Below are positions 44,634 to 53,086 of a stretch of 64,000 nucleotides of DNA, in pieces. Position numbers and translations under genes: made by a program. Origin of the DNA: Oceanobacillus massiliensis str. N'diop. GTDB taxonomy: Bacteria > Bacillota > Bacilli > Bacillales > Amphibacillaceae. The stretch is from the NCBI RefSeq assembly GCF_000285495.1, contig NZ_HE610978.1, forward strand, positions 689,343-753,342. The letters run 5' to 3'. Each line of letters starts with the position of its first letter. Positions within the stretch are counted from its first letter, which is position 1. The notes under the pieces were generated by a model. That model saw only the letters and a program-made list of their open reading frames with translations. It was not told where the DNA came from and ran no database searches.

Positions 44634-45399
44634 GATGATTCCCCTTTTCTATCGGCTTCCACTTTATCAGCCTTTTTTCAACTATCAGAATCAGTGCAAA
44701 GAAAATCAGGCTTAGCGCAATAATTAGCAGGATTGCCACAAATACTCGATCCGTACGGTAGGAGGAAGAAGCGAGGGTCATATAAACCCCAATCCCTTTG
44801 CTTGCCCCGAGCCATTCCGATATCACTGCCCCCATCACACTATATGTCGCCGAAATTTTCAGTCCGGAAAATAAAGATGGGAATGCATGTGGCCATTCCA
44901 GTTTCCAGAAAATCTGCTGATTTGTGGCACCGGCCATTTGAACATAGTGTTTTAAATCGGCATCTGTCTGCTTGAACCCTTCCAGTAATGCAATGGTAAT
45001 CGGAAAAAAACAAATTAGTGTAATCACAATCAATTTCGGCAAAACTCCAAACCCAAACCAAATTACTAATAATGGAGCCAGCACGATGATTGGTATATTT
45101 TGCGATACGATAATTAGCGGATAAAATGCCTGTCTCATCAGTGGGAGCAGGTGCAAGATTATAGCAACGAGAATACCTACACTGCTTCCTATTAAAAACC
45201 CAGTAATAACTAATTGAACCGTTGAAGTAATATGTACCGAGTAGACAGATCGGCCAGTGACCGCTTCTTTAAAGACCTCTATTGGGCTTGGAAGCAACCA
45301 TCCCGGTATTTCAAAGATTCGCGTGCACGCTTCCCAGATGATAAACAAAAGGAAGAGAACCAGAATTGGTCTCCATCCTTTTTTCCATAAACCTTTCAT
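44620..45399 (-). CDS. thiX: Thiamine-precursor ABC transporter permease ThiX
   Basis: The 259-residue permease has six helices and the conserved ABC-ATPase docking loop EGFKQTDADLKHYVQMAGAT (EAA region) near residue 150. The start WKKGWRPILVLFLLFIIWE and the motif IPIIVLAPLLVIWFGFG are typical of the SsuC/ThiX class. It meets the preceding gene at one base and overlaps thiZ, so all are co-translated. Confidence 0.9.
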   Translation of the reverse strand: MKGLWKKGWRPILVLFLLFIIWEACTRIFEIPGWLLPSPIEVFKEAVTGRSVYSVHITSTVQLVITGFLIGSSVGILVAIILHLLPLMRQAFYPLIIVSQNIPIIVLAPLLVIWFGFGVLPKLIVITLICFFPITIALLEGFKQTDADLKHYVQMAGATNQQIFWKLEWPHAFPSLFSGLKISATYSVMGAVISEWLGASKGIGVYMTLASSSYRTDRVFVAILLIIALSLIFFALILIVEKRLIKWKPIEKGNHLESS

Positions 45400-45689
45400 T
45401 AGCGATATTTCTCCGTCAATTGTTCCATAGACGCTCCATCCGGCTTGTATAGGATTTTAATTTGCGATATGACACTGGGGCATCCTTTTTCAATCATTCT
45501 CTCATTCACCTTTTCTACAATTCCAAATAACTCGCTAAGTTCCCCTTCCATGGTTGTTTCCAATGGATTCACCTGATACTTCACGCCAGATTCCTGAATA
45601 ACCGCAATTGCTTCATCCACCAATGGAATCGAATCTTCTCCGTTATTTGTCTTTGGGATAACTTGAATGCTTAATAGCGCATTTGCCAT
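45399..45689 (-). CDS. Thiamine/pyrimidine-binding protein of the MTH1187/YkoF-type (DUF77) family
   Basis: This 96-residue protein opens MANALLSIQVIPKTNNGED, with YQVNPLETTMEGELSELFGI, the typical MTH1187-family core (ferredoxin-like fold, oligomeric). Members bind thiamine or its pyrimidine. Its place between thiY and thiX inside a TPP-riboswitch operon fits a soluble receptor or carrier for the imported pyrimidine. It sits two bases after thiY and one base overlaps thiX. Confidence 0.88.
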   Translation of the reverse strand: MANALLSIQVIPKTNNGEDSIPLVDEAIAVIQESGVKYQVNPLETTMEGELSELFGIVEKVNERMIEKGCPSVISQIKILYKPDGASMEQLTEKYR

Positions 45690-45691
45690 AT

Positions 45692-46690
45692 TTATTCCTC
45701 CCCAATTTTTGGTAAAAATTTATTTGTAAATGCTCTCTCACTATCCAGCTGGTCTTCCAGCAGATTGTTCTCATACATCCACTCGGCATAGTTCTCCCAT
45801 ACCACCAGTTTTTGCACTCCCCATTGTTCTGCATCATCCTGGTACCTAGGTGACAGCCACTCCTGGCTTGCTTTTACCAGCTCGGGATCCAGATCAGGCA
45901 CAGCATCAATCAGTATTTCCGCTGCTGATTCAGGGTTATCAATTGCGAATTCATACCCTTTTGATACGGCATTCATAAATTGTTTAACGGTCTCTGGTTC
46001 ATCTTCTATCATCGCCTCATTGGTGGCGAGTACCGGTGTATAATAATCCAGCTTTTCGCTGTAATCAGTCAGATAAATCATATTAATCGGCTGGTTGCGA
46101 AGTTCCGCTTCCACACCTGTCCAGGCATAATAGATCCATGCAAAATCAATCCCCTGCTCCATCGAAGTAAAAAAGTCCGCATCTCCAATATTGACTATAT
46201 CAACCTGCTCCACATCGGCATTATCCTGATTCATAATGGACTCCATGATAGCCTGTTCAACCGGCGCTCCGAAACCTCCATAGGATTTCCCTTCAAAGTC
46301 CTTTGCCGCAGTGATATTGCTCTCTTCCAATGATGCAAAACCGGATGTATTATGCTGAATAATGGCTGCTAAGGAGACAATCGGTACATCCTGAATGCGT
46401 GCCTCTGTAATGCCTTCCTGATAGCTAATGCCGAATTCCGCTTTCCCTGAGGCGACAAGCTGCTCGGCACTTGCCTCTCCCGGCATAATAATCTCCACGT
46501 CCAGCCCAGCATCTTCAAAATATCCTTTATCTCTTGCTACATACAACCCGGTATGATTCGTGTTTGGCGTCCAGTCCAATACAACGGTCAGCTCTTTTAA
46601 TTCTTCTGTGTTTGCCGTACCTTGCTCCTGTGGATTATTACAGGCTGCAAGCAGGACTAGCATGATGCTTAAAAATAGTAACTTTCTCAT
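45692..46690 (-). CDS. thiY: Thiamine-precursor binding lipoprotein ThiY
   Basis: The signal peptide MRKLLFLSIMLVLLAACNN has lipobox LAAC (Cys17). The mature NMT1/THI5-like domain has LTVVLDWTPNTNHTGLYVAR near residue 35 and the later FGAPVEQAIMES. This opening is characteristic of pyrimidine-binding ThiY proteins. It captures formylaminopyrimidine or HMP outside the cell. It is the first gene after the TPP riboswitch and so most directly controlled by it. The 332-residue length is normal. Confidence 0.92.
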   Translation of the reverse strand: MRKLLFLSIMLVLLAACNNPQEQGTANTEELKELTVVLDWTPNTNHTGLYVARDKGYFEDAGLDVEIIMPGEASAEQLVASGKAEFGISYQEGITEARIQDVPIVSLAAIIQHNTSGFASLEESNITAAKDFEGKSYGGFGAPVEQAIMESIMNQDNADVEQVDIVNIGDADFFTSMEQGIDFAWIYYAWTGVEAELRNQPINMIYLTDYSEKLDYYTPVLATNEAMIEDEPETVKQFMNAVSKGYEFAIDNPESAAEILIDAVPDLDPELVKASQEWLSPRYQDDAEQWGVQKLVVWENYAEWMYENNLLEDQLDSERAFTNKFLPKIGEE

Positions 46691-46770
46691 TCTAAAAACT
46701 CCCCATCTCTTTAAACTAAAATTATAAGTTTAATAGGAGCAGCATGTGCAATACGATATTCCAAAAAATC

Positions 46771-46802
46771 AAAAAGCGCCCAGGATATGGAAACCTGGGC
46801 GC
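46771..46802 (-). terminator. Riboswitch expression-platform terminator
   Basis: On the minus strand GCGCCCAGG pairs with CCTGGGCGC around an eight-base loop, followed by TTTTTGATTTTTT. It lies between the TPP aptamer and thiY. Confidence 0.9.
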
Positions 46803-46835
46803 ATACAATTAACCTAAAATATACGTATCAAGCAT

Positions 46836-46921
46836 GTTCCCTACGCTGGTCTTAGCCAGATCAGGTTCTAAGAGTCAGTATCTAACGGATACAATCTCAA
46901 CCAGCAACACCGGTCCCCCTA
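46836..46921 (-). ncRNA. TPP riboswitch (THI element)
   Basis: The minus strand carries the aptamer landmarks in order: GGGGGACC at the P1 side, GGTTGAGATT (the CUGAGA-like core), GAACCTGATCTGGC and CCAGCGTAGGGAA. TPP binding should favour the terminator at 46771-46802 and shut off thiY and the genes behind it. It lies 146-231 bases upstream of the thiY start. Confidence 0.93.
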
Positions 46922-46991
46922 CAACTTATCTTTAGTTATGTAGTTATATTTCAATTATACTATTACATAAATCTTCTATAATTTCAAGTAA

Positions 46992-47022
46992 ATACCGAAC
47001 AGTGCCTGGCACTGTTCGGTAT
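46992..47022 (-). terminator. Terminator of the SNF2 helicase gene
   Basis: The same 15-bp perfect stem as at 43821-43851 (ATACCGAACAGTGCC with its complement). It is fused to repeat copy 12. Confidence 0.8.
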
Positions 47023-47062
47023 TCGACAAAATTCGAGCTAATTCGGGGAGTGACAGGCACCT
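47023..47062 (-). repeat. Dispersed 3'-end element, copy 12, inside the helicase gene end
   Basis: On the minus strand AGGTGCCTGTCACTCCCCGA, ATTAGCTCGA, ATTTTGTCGA. It encodes the helicase tail G-A-C-H-S-P-N and its TAG stop, a third reading frame compared with copies 2 and 3. Confidence 0.9.
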
Positions 47063-50000
47063 AGTAGTTCCTGGATGTCTTCTTCGGTCAGGGTGGGTTG
47101 CGATTTTTCGTCGGATTCAATAATCTCTTCAATTAGGTTCCGCTTCTTTTCCTGCAGGTCATTCATCTTTTCCTCTATCGTTCCACGGGCAAGCAGCTTG
47201 ATGACTTGTACTGTGTGCTGCTGCCCCATCCGGTGTGCCCGGTCTGCCGCCTGTTCCTCAACTGCAGGGTTCCACCATAAATCATATAATATTACCGTAT
47301 CGGCTCCTGTCAGATTAAGACCGGTCCCTCCTGCCTTCAAGGAGATAAGAAAGACATCCCTTTCCCCGTCATTAAATCGATTACACGTCTCCACCCGCTC
47401 TTCTGATGGGGTCTTTCCATCCAGATAAAAGAACGGTCTCCCTTGATTGGCCAATTCCCTGCCAATGATTTCGAGCATTTTAGTAAATTGGGAGAAGATC
47501 AGCACACGACGTCCGGATTTTCTCGCTTCTTCCATAATCTGCAGCAGCTGCACTAATTTAGCGGAACTCCCCTTATAACCGTCTACAAACAGGGCCGGAT
47601 GACAGCATATTTGCCGCAATCTCGTTAAACCTGCCAGAATTCTAATCTTGTTTTTGCGAATCGTTTCTTTATTGAGATGCTTCAATGTATCATGACGGAG
47701 TTTCGCTAAATAGGCGGCATACAGCTTTTTCTGTTCGGGCAGCAGTTCCACGGATTCAGTAGTCTCCAGTTTATCCGGAAGCTCCTTCAATACATCTTCT
47801 TTTACCCGGCGCAGCATAAACGGGCGGATTCTTCGGGAAATCTTCCCCCGAGACAGATTGCTGTAATCCTTCAATCCGCCAAACAGCTCCGGAAACACAA
47901 CATGGAAAATGGACCATAGTTCTTCCAGCTGATTTTCTACAGGTGTGCCTGTCAATGCAAAACGATTGCGTGCCTGCACTTTTTTCACTGCACGTGCTGT
48001 CTGGGTTGTCGGATTCTTAAACGCCTGCGCTTCATCGAAAAATACAGTATGAAATTGTTGCCTGCCAAACCAGTCGATATCACTGCGAAGCATCGGATAG
48101 GAAGTAATCATGGCATCTATACCAGCCAGATCACGCTGTAATTTTCTTCTGGCTGCCACATCCCCATCAACAACGGTAGCCCGAATTTCTGGAACGAACT
48201 TCTTTAATTCATGGAGCCAATTATATGTGACGGATGACGGACAGACGATAAGCACCGGCAGTTTGCTCGTTCGGATTTCAGTCAGCTCTGAGTCAATAAA
48301 AGCAATACTTTGCAATGTCTTGCCAAGCCCCATATCATCAGCCAAGATACCGCCAAACCCGTAGCTTGCCAAAGTCTTCATCCAGCGGAAGCCCTGCTTC
48401 TGATAATCCCTTAAAATCAAATCAAGTCCTTTCGGCACTGCAAATGTCATGTTGCCGGGATTGCTGATTTTTTCGATAAATGTCCTGAAAGAGTCCTCGA
48501 TTGAAAATGTATCCGTATCCGCGACAGCATCGATTAATTGGAGTCCCTTCACGAGCGGTACCTCCATTCCTTGCTCCAAATCTTCATCCTGTACTGGTGC
48601 AGCCAATAGAAATTGCCGAATCTCTTCCATTTCCCTTGCCTCAAGTGACATCAATGTGCCATCACGCAGCCGGTAATATTTACGCTTCTCCTCAATCGCC
48701 CACAATAGATCACGAATTTCCTGTTCTGGAATTCCAGCCATTTCAAATTTGAATTCCAGCCAATCGGTGCGTTCCCTTTTATGCTTTATCCTGATTTTCG
48801 GCCTTGCAGGGTTCTTTATGATCCTTGTCCTGACGGCAGTGGTTGCATACACCTGAACAAGCTGTTGCAGCTCGGGCAGTAAATGGTACAGAAAGTGATA
48901 CTCCAATTCTTCATTCTGGAGAAAATAACCACCATCAGTTTTCACAAAAGAACTCTCATCCATAAGTTCCAAAATCTGTTTCTCTTTTTCCGTATCCCGA
49001 ACGATCATCAATCCGCCATGCTTCTCTTGTGATTCAAATGGATCAATGATCATGTTTTCGTAATGAAATTCAATTCCAGCAAGGAGCCGGTCCTTTAAAC
49101 GATCTAAATATAGCTTGGCAGATAGCGGGGTTGTTTCAAATCGATTAATGACAGAATCAGATAAATGAACATTGCCCATCTTCCGGAGCCCCGGCACAAC
49201 TTTTTCCATAAAATACTTCATCTGTTCAGCAGGAATCGGAATCTGATTGGTGCCGGAAGCAGCAAGCATTTGTTTCAGTTCGTGGAGACGCTGGTTCTCT
49301 TCATCCTTTAAGACAAGCAGTTTCCCGTCCATGATGGCCGTACGATAAGCAAATAGCAATACCATGGAATGTAGACCTTTGACCTCCAATTGGTACCCGG
49401 ATTGACCTGCCTCTTTGAAGTAAAAGTTTAATGGAGGTGTTTCATCCACCAAGATAAGACCATCATAGGACTTCCCATCATACCTGAGATTTACTGTAGA
49501 TGCCTTCGTTAACAAAGGCTCCAGCTTTTCCCATGAAGAAGGAGGAATCAGCAGCATTCCGGGATTATTTTCAGCATGATACACTTGGGGCATTGCATCA
49601 AGATAGGCTTTTTCATCACGATTTACTTGAATGAGCTGCTGGATTATTTGATCTGCATCGTTCGAAAGACAATGGAGAGCAGGATCATAAGTGAATGTGA
49701 GAGAAAGGAGATTTCGTATGCCCTTCTGTACTGCCTGCAAAAAGTCACGGATTCGCTGTACACCTGTCCCATTGATCTCCAGTTCGATACCGAACATATA
49801 CTGATCTTGATCAACTTGAACCGGACTGCAGATAAATTCGGCATCAAGCACGGTTCGTTTTTCAAAATGCAGCTGCTGCCCGCTGGAATGTACCTGCTTG
49901 TCTTCAAACAGGTTTAATAATCCTTTTGTCAGCATGTCAGATTGGAGTTCCTTCGTAGAATCTCCCTGTTCATATTCATATAATGCAAGTAAAGCTGCCG

Positions 50001-50244
50001 CAACATGCTGGCATTCCTTCTGAAAAGAAGCAAGCTTTGGACAGCTGCAGTCCGTATGAATACTGCCCTTGTCCTTTTTCTCAATGGTGACATGGAAATC
50101 CTCTGCAGCACGAACGATAGCATGAATGTAATTGGAGCTGATCTCTTTAAAGAAGACCTTACCATTGCGGTAAAAGGCTTCCCCCCTTTTAAAGGAAACA
50201 TCCCCGCATCGGTCCCTGATGATTTGCTGATTAAGTTTGAACAT
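47038..50244 (-). CDS. SWIM zinc-finger SNF2-type helicase
   Basis: The 1068-residue protein has a SWIM zinc finger near residues 60-90 (CSCPKL, then CQH), a long helicase-associated middle region, and a Swi2/Snf2 ATPase from about 610: Walker A DDMGLGKT, DEAQ box FFDEAQAFKN, LTGTPVEN, and the C-terminal RecA lobe with GGTGLNL and QAADRAHRMGQ. It should translocate on duplex DNA and remodel bound proteins, perhaps in repair or transcription restart. ATG 50244 follows AGGAGAAAGG; an extension to 50298 lacks a ribosome site. Its last seven residues come from repeat copy 12. Confidence 0.92.
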   Translation of the reverse strand: MFKLNQQIIRDRCGDVSFKRGEAFYRNGKVFFKEISSNYIHAIVRAAEDFHVTIEKKDKGSIHTDCSCPKLASFQKECQHVAAALLALYEYEQGDSTKELQSDMLTKGLLNLFEDKQVHSSGQQLHFEKRTVLDAEFICSPVQVDQDQYMFGIELEINGTGVQRIRDFLQAVQKGIRNLLSLTFTYDPALHCLSNDADQIIQQLIQVNRDEKAYLDAMPQVYHAENNPGMLLIPPSSWEKLEPLLTKASTVNLRYDGKSYDGLILVDETPPLNFYFKEAGQSGYQLEVKGLHSMVLLFAYRTAIMDGKLLVLKDEENQRLHELKQMLAASGTNQIPIPAEQMKYFMEKVVPGLRKMGNVHLSDSVINRFETTPLSAKLYLDRLKDRLLAGIEFHYENMIIDPFESQEKHGGLMIVRDTEKEKQILELMDESSFVKTDGGYFLQNEELEYHFLYHLLPELQQLVQVYATTAVRTRIIKNPARPKIRIKHKRERTDWLEFKFEMAGIPEQEIRDLLWAIEEKRKYYRLRDGTLMSLEAREMEEIRQFLLAAPVQDEDLEQGMEVPLVKGLQLIDAVADTDTFSIEDSFRTFIEKISNPGNMTFAVPKGLDLILRDYQKQGFRWMKTLASYGFGGILADDMGLGKTLQSIAFIDSELTEIRTSKLPVLIVCPSSVTYNWLHELKKFVPEIRATVVDGDVAARRKLQRDLAGIDAMITSYPMLRSDIDWFGRQQFHTVFFDEAQAFKNPTTQTARAVKKVQARNRFALTGTPVENQLEELWSIFHVVFPELFGGLKDYSNLSRGKISRRIRPFMLRRVKEDVLKELPDKLETTESVELLPEQKKLYAAYLAKLRHDTLKHLNKETIRKNKIRILAGLTRLRQICCHPALFVDGYKGSSAKLVQLLQIMEEARKSGRRVLIFSQFTKMLEIIGRELANQGRPFFYLDGKTPSEERVETCNRFNDGERDVFLISLKAGGTGLNLTGADTVILYDLWWNPAVEEQAADRAHRMGQQHTVQVIKLLARGTIEEKMNDLQEKKRNLIEEIIESDEKSQPTLTEEDIQELLGACHSPN

Positions 50245-50481
50245 TATGATGATCCTTTCTCCTGCAAAAAGTTCAAAAATCCGTGTCAGTGTGTACATCT
50301 AAAGTCTATTTTACAATGTCCACTGGCAATTCTTATGTCGGCATCATTTTAGAGAATGCCGCTTCTCGAAGTATTTCTCATTTTGAGCATTTATTTATAG
50401 GATTTATTTAAAATTAATCGAAAAAAGAATTCGACTATAGTATAGTATTATTTGGTGCAGTTATATTATATCAAAGGAACT

Positions 50482-50523
50482 AAAGGAGCGTTATTCCAAT
50501 GTAACATGAAAATCCCATATTAA
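50482..50523 (+). promoter_or_regulatory. prfC leader with a start-stop pair and a five-codon mini-ORF
   Basis: AAAGGAG (50482-50488) is followed after ten bases by ATG-TAA (50499-50504). One base later comes ATG AAA ATC CCA TAT TAA (50506-50523), a mini-ORF M-K-I-P-Y. prfC starts 44 bases after it. The leader may couple prfC expression to termination efficiency; this is inference from layout only. Confidence 0.45.
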
Positions 50524-50567
50524 TTTAACAATAGAATTAGATATTTCAATATAGAAGGGATTTTTTT

Positions 50568-52145
50568 ATGAATATACAAGAAGAAGTAAAGAGACGAAAA
50601 ACATTTGCAATTATTTCCCACCCTGATGCAGGGAAAACGACCATGACAGAGAAACTGTTATTATACGGAAACCTGATCCGGTCTGCCGGAACCGTTAAAG
50701 GGAAAAAATCCGGAAAGTTTGCAACGTCAGATTGGATGGAAATTGAAAAGCAGCGTGGAATTTCCGTTACGTCCAGTGTGATGAATTTTCCCTATGATGG
50801 TTATCAGGTTAATATTCTGGATACACCGGGCCATGAGGATTTCAGTGAAGACACCTACCGAACGTTGACTGCTGTCGACAGTGTCGTTATGATTATCGAT
50901 TCTACGAAAGGAATCGAAGCTCAAACACTGAAGCTCTTTAAAGTATGCCGCATGCGCGGAATTCCCATCTTTACTTTTATCAATAAATTGGACCGGGAAG
51001 GAAAAGAACCACTCGAGCTGCTGGAAGAAATCGAGCAGGTTCTGGATATCGAGACATATCCTATGAACTGGCCTGCCGGAATGGGTAAAGGCTTTCTCGG
51101 AATTTTTGACCGTTATGGCAAACAATTTGTGAAACATAATGTAAATGAAGAGGAAACCTATATACCATCCGCCGAACTAGATAATCCAGAGCATTCAGAC
51201 CTTGTTGCCAATCCGACTTATGTGGCAGCACGAGAAGAACTTGAACTGGTGGATGAGGCCGGTGATCAATTTTCTTTGGAAGCCGTCTTGGATGGAGAGC
51301 AAACTCCTGTATTCTTCGGCAGTGCGCTTGCTCCATTCGGCGTTCAGCTGTTTTTTGATACGTTTATTAATATGGCGCCAACACCAACACCGCGGAAATC
51401 AGAAATGGGGATCATTCAGCCTGATAATCCGGACTTTTCCGGATTTATTTTCAAAATCCAGGCGAACATGAATCCTGCCCATCGTGATCGTGTAGCTTTC
51501 CTTCGTGTATGCTCTGGAAAATTTGAGAGAGGCATGAGTGTACGGTTGTCGCGAACCGGAAAAGTATTTAAGCTTTCCCAATCCCAGCAAATGGTGGCCT
51601 CGGCCAGGGAAACAATCGACGAGGCTTTTGCTGGAGATATCATTGGAATATATGATCCGAATGCCTACCAGATTGGTGATACCCTGATTGAAGGAAAGAC
51701 CGATTTCGAATACGATGAACTGCCGCAATTTCCGCCAGAAGTATTTAAAAAGGTTACAGCTAAAAATGTGCTGAAATCAAAGCAGTTCCGAAAAGGGATT
51801 GAGCAGCTTGTACAGGAAGGTGCCATCCAATTATTCCGGGACAAACTAACAGACTCCTTTATCCTCGGGGCGGTAGGAGAACTACAATATGAAGTATTCA
51901 AATACCGGATGCAGAATGAGTATAATGCCGAGGTAATGTTCGAACCAATCGGTGAACGTATACCAAGATGGTTAAAAGAAGATCAGGTTGATGAATCATT
52001 ATTCGATGGCGGGAACCTGCTTTGCAAAGACCGTGACGGAAACCACCTGGTTCTGTTCCGAAACGAATTTGCATTAAATTGGTTCAAAGATAAAAATCCC
52101 AAAATAGAACTCATCGACCTATTCGAAGTAAACGAATACCGCTAA
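50568..52145 (+). CDS. prfC: Peptide chain release factor 3
   Basis: The 525-residue translational GTPase has G1 [12 protein letters not shown] (residues 18-29), switch [14 protein letters not shown]3 DTPGHEDF and G4 NKLDRE, then a beta-barrel domain and a C-terminal domain with [19 protein letters not shown]3 recycles RF1/RF2 after peptide release and aids quality control. The opening [20 protein letters not shown] is typical. AGAAGGGA precedes the ATG. Repeat copy 13 begins directly after its TAA. Confidence 0.96.
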   Translation: MNIQEEVKRRKTFAIISHPDAGKTTMTEKLLLYGNLIRSAGTVKGKKSGKFATSDWMEIEKQRGISVTSSVMNFPYDGYQVNILDTPGHEDFSEDTYRTLTAVDSVVMIIDSTKGIEAQTLKLFKVCRMRGIPIFTFINKLDREGKEPLELLEEIEQVLDIETYPMNWPAGMGKGFLGIFDRYGKQFVKHNVNEEETYIPSAELDNPEHSDLVANPTYVAAREELELVDEAGDQFSLEAVLDGEQTPVFFGSALAPFGVQLFFDTFINMAPTPTPRKSEMGIIQPDNPDFSGFIFKIQANMNPAHRDRVAFLRVCSGKFERGMSVRLSRTGKVFKLSQSQQMVASARETIDEAFAGDIIGIYDPNAYQIGDTLIEGKTDFEYDELPQFPPEVFKKVTAKNVLKSKQFRKGIEQLVQEGAIQLFRDKLTDSFILGAVGELQYEVFKYRMQNEYNAEVMFEPIGERIPRWLKEDQVDESLFDGGNLLCKDRDGNHLVLFRNEFALNWFKDKNPKIELIDLFEVNEYR

Positions 52146-52187
52146 GGTGCCACTGAGGTGCCTGTCACTTCCCGAAATTTGTCAAAT
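52146..52187 (+). repeat. Dispersed 3'-end element, copy 13
   Basis: GGTGCC, five bases, AGGTGCCTGTCACTTCCCGA, then AATTTGTCAAAT. Its first G is the base following the prfC stop codon. Confidence 0.9.
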
Positions 52188-52288
52188 GATGTCGATTCTG
52201 TGATTCATTTGCCTATCCTGTTATTGCCATTCATGATTATCCTGAGATTCATCCATACTAAGGGAACACTGGGATGAGGAGTGATGAT

Positions 52289-52489
52289 ATGGGTGAAGGA
52301 ACGCAATTTCGTGTTGGCCAAAAGGCTCCAAATAATGGCGTGTATATCGAAGTGGGAGAGACTGGCAGTAATGTGAATGATCCACAGCAGATAAAACTAA
52401 GTGCTGGTGAGTCTTTTCCGGAAAACACCAATCATAACCGTATCTGGGTGAACAAACGCACCCTGTCCAAACAGGGCGTCCAAGGATAA
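52289..52489 (+). CDS. yjzC: YjzC-family small protein
   Basis: The 66-residue protein carries QFRVGQKAPNNGVYIEVGET and QQIKLSAGESFPENTNHNRI, the YjzC family signature. Function is unknown; these are small basic cytosolic proteins common in Bacillaceae. I start at ATG 52289, eight bases after GAGGAG, rather than at ATG 52274, which lies before that ribosome site. It has its own terminator at 52506-52540. Confidence 0.88.
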   Translation: MGEGTQFRVGQKAPNNGVYIEVGETGSNVNDPQQIKLSAGESFPENTNHNRIWVNKRTLSKQGVQG

Positions 52490-52505
52490 GTTAACAATTC
52501 AAGTG

Positions 52506-52540
52506 AAAGCAGTGGAGCTATAGACTCCACTGCTTTTTTT
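52506..52540 (+). terminator. Intrinsic terminator of yjzC
   Basis: AAAGCAGTGGAG pairs with CTCCACTGCTTT around a seven-base loop, followed by a T run. Confidence 0.9.
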
Positions 52541-52580
52541 ATTTGGTTTTATTATAGTTTTCGGCAACTATTTTTGAAAA

Positions 52581-53024
52581 TCGCGCTTCCGGCGGTAATT
52601 CCGCGGGTTTGGCGGTAATTCCGCGCTTCTGGCGGTAATTCCGCGCTTCTCACGATATTTCCGCGTTTCTGGCGATTATTCCGCGCTTCTAGCGGTAATT
52701 CCGTGCTTCTGGCGATAATTCCGCGCTTCTGGCGGTAATTCCGCGCTTCTGGCGGTGATTCCGCACTTTTGGCGATTATTCCGCGCTTCTCCCGATATTT
52801 CCGCGCTTCTCCCAGTATTTCCGCGCTTCTTCCAATATTCTTCCCGCGATAATTCCGCGGTTCCGGCGGTAATTCCGCGCTCCTCCCGATAATTCCGCGC
52901 TTCCCGCGATATTTCCGCGCTTCTCTCGATATTTCCGCGCTTCTCCCAGTATTTCCGCGCTTCTCTCAATATTTCCGCGCTTCTCCCGATAATTCCGCGC
53001 TTCTCCCAATATTTCCGCGCTTCC
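52581..53024. repeat. GC-rich tandem array of about 22 units of 20 bp
   Basis: The typical unit is CCGCGCTTCTGGCGGTAATT. Units start every 20 bases from 52581 to 52821, then a six-base shortfall near 52840 shifts the phase, and they resume every 20 bases from 52855 to 53015. The left part favours GGCGGTAATT and the right part CCCGATATTT or CCCAGTATTT in the variable half. The array is clearly more GC-rich than its surroundings. The minus strand has no stop codon in any frame, giving two long repetitive open frames (52676-53050 and 52776-53009) that I do not count as genes. Confidence 0.92.
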
Positions 53025-53038
53025 ATTCCATCAAAGAG

Positions 53039-53069
53039 AAAGCCCTGCAAATCACTTTGCAGGGCTTAC
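53039..53069 (-). terminator. Terminator of the uracil permease gene
   Basis: AAGCCCTGCAAA pairs perfectly with TTTGCAGGGCTT across a four-base loop, with TTTCTCTTT following on the minus strand. It adjoins the tandem array. Confidence 0.8.
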
Positions 53070-53086
53070 ATTTCCTATTCAGTTTC

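Noticed and set aside
12397..52187. Insertion sequences as the source of the dispersed repeats
   Set aside because: No transposase gene or fragment and no long terminal inverted repeats are visible at any copy; a non-autonomous element remains possible.
52581..53024. CRISPR array
   Set aside because: Units are contiguous and 20 bp long with no unique spacers, and there are no cas genes nearby.
52676..53050. Long repetitive open frames on the minus strand of the 20-bp array (also 52776-53009)
   Set aside because: They exist because the repeat unit has no stop in any frame. There is no distinct ribosome site, and two frames overlap in the same DNA.
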